Positions 61,567 to 64,000 of a stretch of 64,000 bases of DNA are shown here, piece by piece. Positions within the stretch are counted from its first letter, which is position 1; every line of letters starts with the position of its first letter. Made by a program: the position numbers and the translations under genes. Origin of the DNA: AP-15 sp963788085 (GTDB lineage Bacteria; Pseudomonadota; Alphaproteobacteria; ATCC43930; CGMCC-115725). The notes beneath the pieces are model-generated. The model searched no databases. It saw only the letters and a list, made by a program, of their open reading frames with translations, and was not told the DNA's origin. The DNA is taken from the NCBI GenBank assembly GCA_963788085.1, contig CAWBFS010000023.1:1-64000 (forward strand). Direction: 5' to 3'.

Positions 61567-62998
61567 CACCGCGCCAGCTATCGTTCTGAACGATATCAGC
61601 AAGGTCTATCGCTTGTACGATAGCCCGTCGGAGCAGGCACTCGATGTCTTTGGACTGTCGCGTCTGCGGTTCTGGCGCAAGCCAAAATATCATGAGCGAG
61701 CGGCGCTGGAGGACGTATCTCTGGTTGTTCGGCGCGGCGAACGCATCGGCGTCATCGGCCGAAACGGCGCCGGCAAGACGACTTTACTGAAACTGATCAC
61801 CGGTAATTTTGCGCCGACGCGCGGCACCGTCGTTGTCAACGGCAGCGTCCAGGCATTGATCAATCTCGGTCTCGGTTTTCACCCGGAGTTCACCGGATAC
61901 GAGAACATCCGCGCCTCGCTGGTCTACAACGGCTTGACCGAGACCGAACTCGACGCCGCAATTGCCGATATCGTAGATTTTGTAGAACTCGACGAATATC
62001 TGCACCAGCCGATCAAGACCTATTCGCTGGGCATGCAATCCCGGTTGTATTTCGCTACGGCAACGGCGATCAGGCCGGACATTCTGATTATCGACGAGGT
62101 GCTGGGGGCCGGCGACGCCTACTTCTCGGCGAAGTCTGCCGACCGGATGAGAAGGTTGACTTCGTCGGGGTCGACATTGCTATTGGTCTCGCACTCGATG
62201 ACGCAGATCCTGCAGTTTTGTGACGAGGCGATCTGGATCGAGAACGGACGGGTGATGCTGCGCGATGCGGCGCTCACGGTCATCAATGCCTACGAGAAAT
62301 TCATCAGCGAACTCGAGCGGGCCAAGAAGGTCTCCTCAGTCACGGCCGCGGTGGGCCAACGCAATTGGCTGACCGAGAAGATGCTCAGCGAGCTTGTCCA
62401 GGAAGTGCGCGTAGCCAAGGCCCGGGTCAGCGAAGAGCACGAATTCGACGGCGGCGTATCCCGATGGGAAAATGCGCCGGGGCCGCGCATTGTCGGGTTC
62501 GAGATATTGGATGCCGATGAGCGCCCAACCGCCAATCTCAATACCGGGGATCCGGTGAGCTTTGTTGTGGAGCTCGAGGCCGAGGAGCCCGCGATCTATC
62601 CCTGCACGATTTGCATTCTGACCTATACGATGGACGGCAAGTGGCTCACCCGCCATCTGAGCACCGAATACCAACTCGATTTCATTCGGCATGCGCGATA
62701 CCGGATGACGTTGCGTTACGATCGGCTGATGCTCGGAAACGGCGAGTACCTATTGTCGGTCGCAACATACAAGGTGCTCGACCTCGACGATCTTTCGACC
62801 GCGGAGTTCTACGAGATCCTCGCCCGAAGCTACCGGATCCAGGTGCGCGATGCAGATCCCGCCGACGCGACGCTGTTTCATCATCCCGGCATCTGGGATT
62901 TGCGCACGACCGGCTCACGTCGCGACGATGGCAGTTCGCTGGTAGCGTTCGGCAAAGGGGACGTAATCTCGGCCGAAGCCGCGGGGTCTGGGGCATAA
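61559..62998 (+). CDS. wzt: ABC polysaccharide export ATPase with C-terminal substrate-binding domain
   Basis: 479 residues; the start ATG 61559 overlaps the permease stop. The ATPase domain (1-250) has Walker A IGVIGRNGAGKTTLLKLITG, the signature region YSLGMQSRLYFATA, Walker B ILIIDEVLGAGD and the H-loop LLVSHSMTQIL. The opening VLNDISKVYRLYDSPSEQAL is typical of Wzt/KpsT. Residues 300-479 form a beta-sandwich like the carbohydrate-recognition domain of E. coli O8/O9a Wzt (ILDADERPTANLNTGDPVSF, RMTLRYDRLMLGNGEYLLSV). Such proteins recognise a terminal sugar modification as the export signal; the methyltransferase that follows could make it. No frameshifts. Confidence 0.9.
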   Translation: MPDTAPAIVLNDISKVYRLYDSPSEQALDVFGLSRLRFWRKPKYHERAALEDVSLVVRRGERIGVIGRNGAGKTTLLKLITGNFAPTRGTVVVNGSVQALINLGLGFHPEFTGYENIRASLVYNGLTETELDAAIADIVDFVELDEYLHQPIKTYSLGMQSRLYFATATAIRPDILIIDEVLGAGDAYFSAKSADRMRRLTSSGSTLLLVSHSMTQILQFCDEAIWIENGRVMLRDAALTVINAYEKFISELERAKKVSSVTAAVGQRNWLTEKMLSELVQEVRVAKARVSEEHEFDGGVSRWENAPGPRIVGFEILDADERPTANLNTGDPVSFVVELEAEEPAIYPCTICILTYTMDGKWLTRHLSTEYQLDFIRHARYRMTLRYDRLMLGNGEYLLSVATYKVLDLDDLSTAEFYEILARSYRIQVRDADPADATLFHHPGIWDLRTTGSRRDDGSSLVAFGKGDVISAEAAGSGA

Positions 62999-63066
62999 AT
63001 CAACTGCGGGGCTGGGTTCGCTGACCGTTATCCGCTCCCAGCGAAGCTGAACCCCATCGTGCGACC

Positions 63067-63983
63067 ATGCTCGTCTGCCCCGCCTGCGCCAGCCCGCTTT
63101 CGCCCAGTCTAATGTGCATCGCCTGTGATTGGCGCGGGGAATACCGCGACGGGTTGCCGGTGCTGTTGCGGGAAATCGACCTGTTGTGACGAGGTCACGC
63201 GCTCATACACCGAAAACTACGATCGGATCGCCCGTGACGACCTCGACGCCAAGGTCATGGACGAGCGCTATATCGAGAACCTCGCCACCAACTTTTGCGA
63301 GGCGGTCGATCTCGTCCCCGGTGCCGAGGTCTGCGATGTCGGGTCCGGCAAGGGCTATCTCGTCAGGAAACTTTTGGCGCGGGGGGCCGGAAGCGTCACC
63401 GCGGTGGACATATCGCTTGCCCTATCTGATCCGCATGGTCGGACAACCGGGCGTCTCGCCAGTCATGGCTAACGCCGAGGCGCTACCTTTCGCCGCTCAT
63501 TTCGATGTCATCGTCGCTACCGACGTACTGGAACACGTCCTCAACGTCGGGTCGTTTCTTTACTCATTGAACCGAGCGCTGCGCTCGGGCGGGCGCCTCT
63601 ATGTGCGCGTGCCCTATCGGGAAAACCTGCTTTCCTACTCGCCGCACCTTGGCTGCCCTTACCGGTTTGTGCATTTGCGCACCTATGACCGGGCGCTGCT
63701 GCGGCAAGCTCTCGAGGAAGCCGGGTTCGTCGTGGACCGGCTATGGCACGATGGCTACTTGCCGGGCATAGCTCGCCCGATCTGGGGCCGCGGGCGGCTG
63801 CGGCAACGGCTCTACCGCTGGTTCGAAAACCGCTTGTCCAGCGACGGCCGCCGGCCAGGCGACGCGACATTGCGGCCGCATGGATTGCGTCCGATCTTTC
63901 TTCGGCCGACCGTGGTCATCGCCGCGGCTCGCAAGTTCAAGAGTCTAGTGCCGCTAGCCGGCGGGGGCTTCGGATATGCATGA
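63067..63983 (+). CDS. SAM-dependent methyltransferase with N-terminal zinc-ribbon, two frameshifts
   Basis: About 304 residues. The start ATG 63067 (MLVCPACASPLSPSLMCIAC) gives two CXXC pairs like a zinc ribbon or Trm112-like end. After a frame change near 63185 the SAM fold begins: SYTENYDRIARDDLDAKVMD, the motif I VCDVGSGKGYLVRKLLARGA, then after a second shift near 63415 MANAEALPFAAHFDVIVATD and VLEHVLNVGSFLYSLNRALR. The end is unassigned. It probably methylates a sugar of the exported glycan, perhaps the chain end recognised by the ATPase. Its stop overlaps an ATG (ATGA at 63980-63983). Confidence 0.78.
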
Positions 63984-64000
63984 AACGCATTATAGATCGA
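63980..64000 (+). CDS. Start of a further operon gene, cut by window end
   Basis: ATG 63980 overlaps the methyltransferase stop as ATGA and opens MKRIIDR before the window ends. Only the overlap supports it. Confidence 0.35.

Overview
This is a 64 kb stretch of a high-GC alphaproteobacterial chromosome. The recG / sdhE / mfd arrangement, the many class III nucleotide cyclases with GAF, TolB-like and TPR modules, and the extragenic palindromes all fit a soil or plant-associated Rhodospirillales/Rhizobiales-like organism. I cannot name a genus from the sequence alone. Many conserved genes, including the housekeeping genes mfd, recG and gnd, are split by single-base frame changes although every domain is present in order. 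The most economical explanation is uncorrected indel errors in the assembly. I therefore annotate whole genes across frameshifts and say so in each entry.

Layout. 1-4288: the end of an RND efflux pump and an NCS2 nucleobase permease. 4386-10477: one very large minus-strand signalling gene (six GAF domains plus a class III cyclase), cut by a complete ISNCY-like insertion sequence at 5877-7948 flanked by the 6-bp target duplication TAACTA. 11002-13385: an operon of histidine phosphatase, HAD hydrolase and 6-phosphogluconate dehydrogenase. 13426-15840: a PAP2-type phosphatase overlapping a G1 (glutamic) peptidase, plus a fragment related to the peptidase tail. 15892-22891: a cyclase-TolB-TPR protein, an MFS transporter, a MOSC protein with an enolase-superfamily enzyme, and gamma-glutamyltransferase. 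22953-27592: a plus-strand operon of a 47-residue lipoprotein, a Nudix hydrolase and an unrecognised protein of about 680 residues. The last gene is interrupted in antisense by a complete group II intron (24904-26910).

27641-32452: two VOC proteins, an iron-permease group (beta-barrel-like protein, FTR1 permease, cupredoxin), a YdjC/HpnK-type deacetylase and a WYL regulator. 32660-40268: two tandem DUF5939-type cyclases, a poor region, and a 1,236-residue fusion of wHTH-TolB-TPR with cyclase-TolB-TPR. In all, five class III cyclase genes lie within 36 kb. 40509-46216: small secreted proteins, a UPF0182 membrane protein and a universal stress protein. 46935-49166: a TolC-family channel and a 5'-truncated slipin. 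49268-55398: mfd, sdhE and divergent recG. 55507-63983: a muramidase-like secreted protein and then a surface-polysaccharide operon. That operon holds a winged-helix regulator, a NusG/RfaH-like antiterminator, an oxidoreductase fused to a hexapeptide acetyltransferase, a sugar aminotransferase, an ABC export pair and a methyltransferase.

The genes suggest a bacterium with a large cyclic-nucleotide signalling capacity and an ABC-dependent polysaccharide carrying a 2,3-diamino or similar acetamido sugar. The best leads for something undescribed are the lipoprotein/Nudix/unknown operon, the double-module cyclase with a duplication scar, and the PAP2/G1 peptidase pair.
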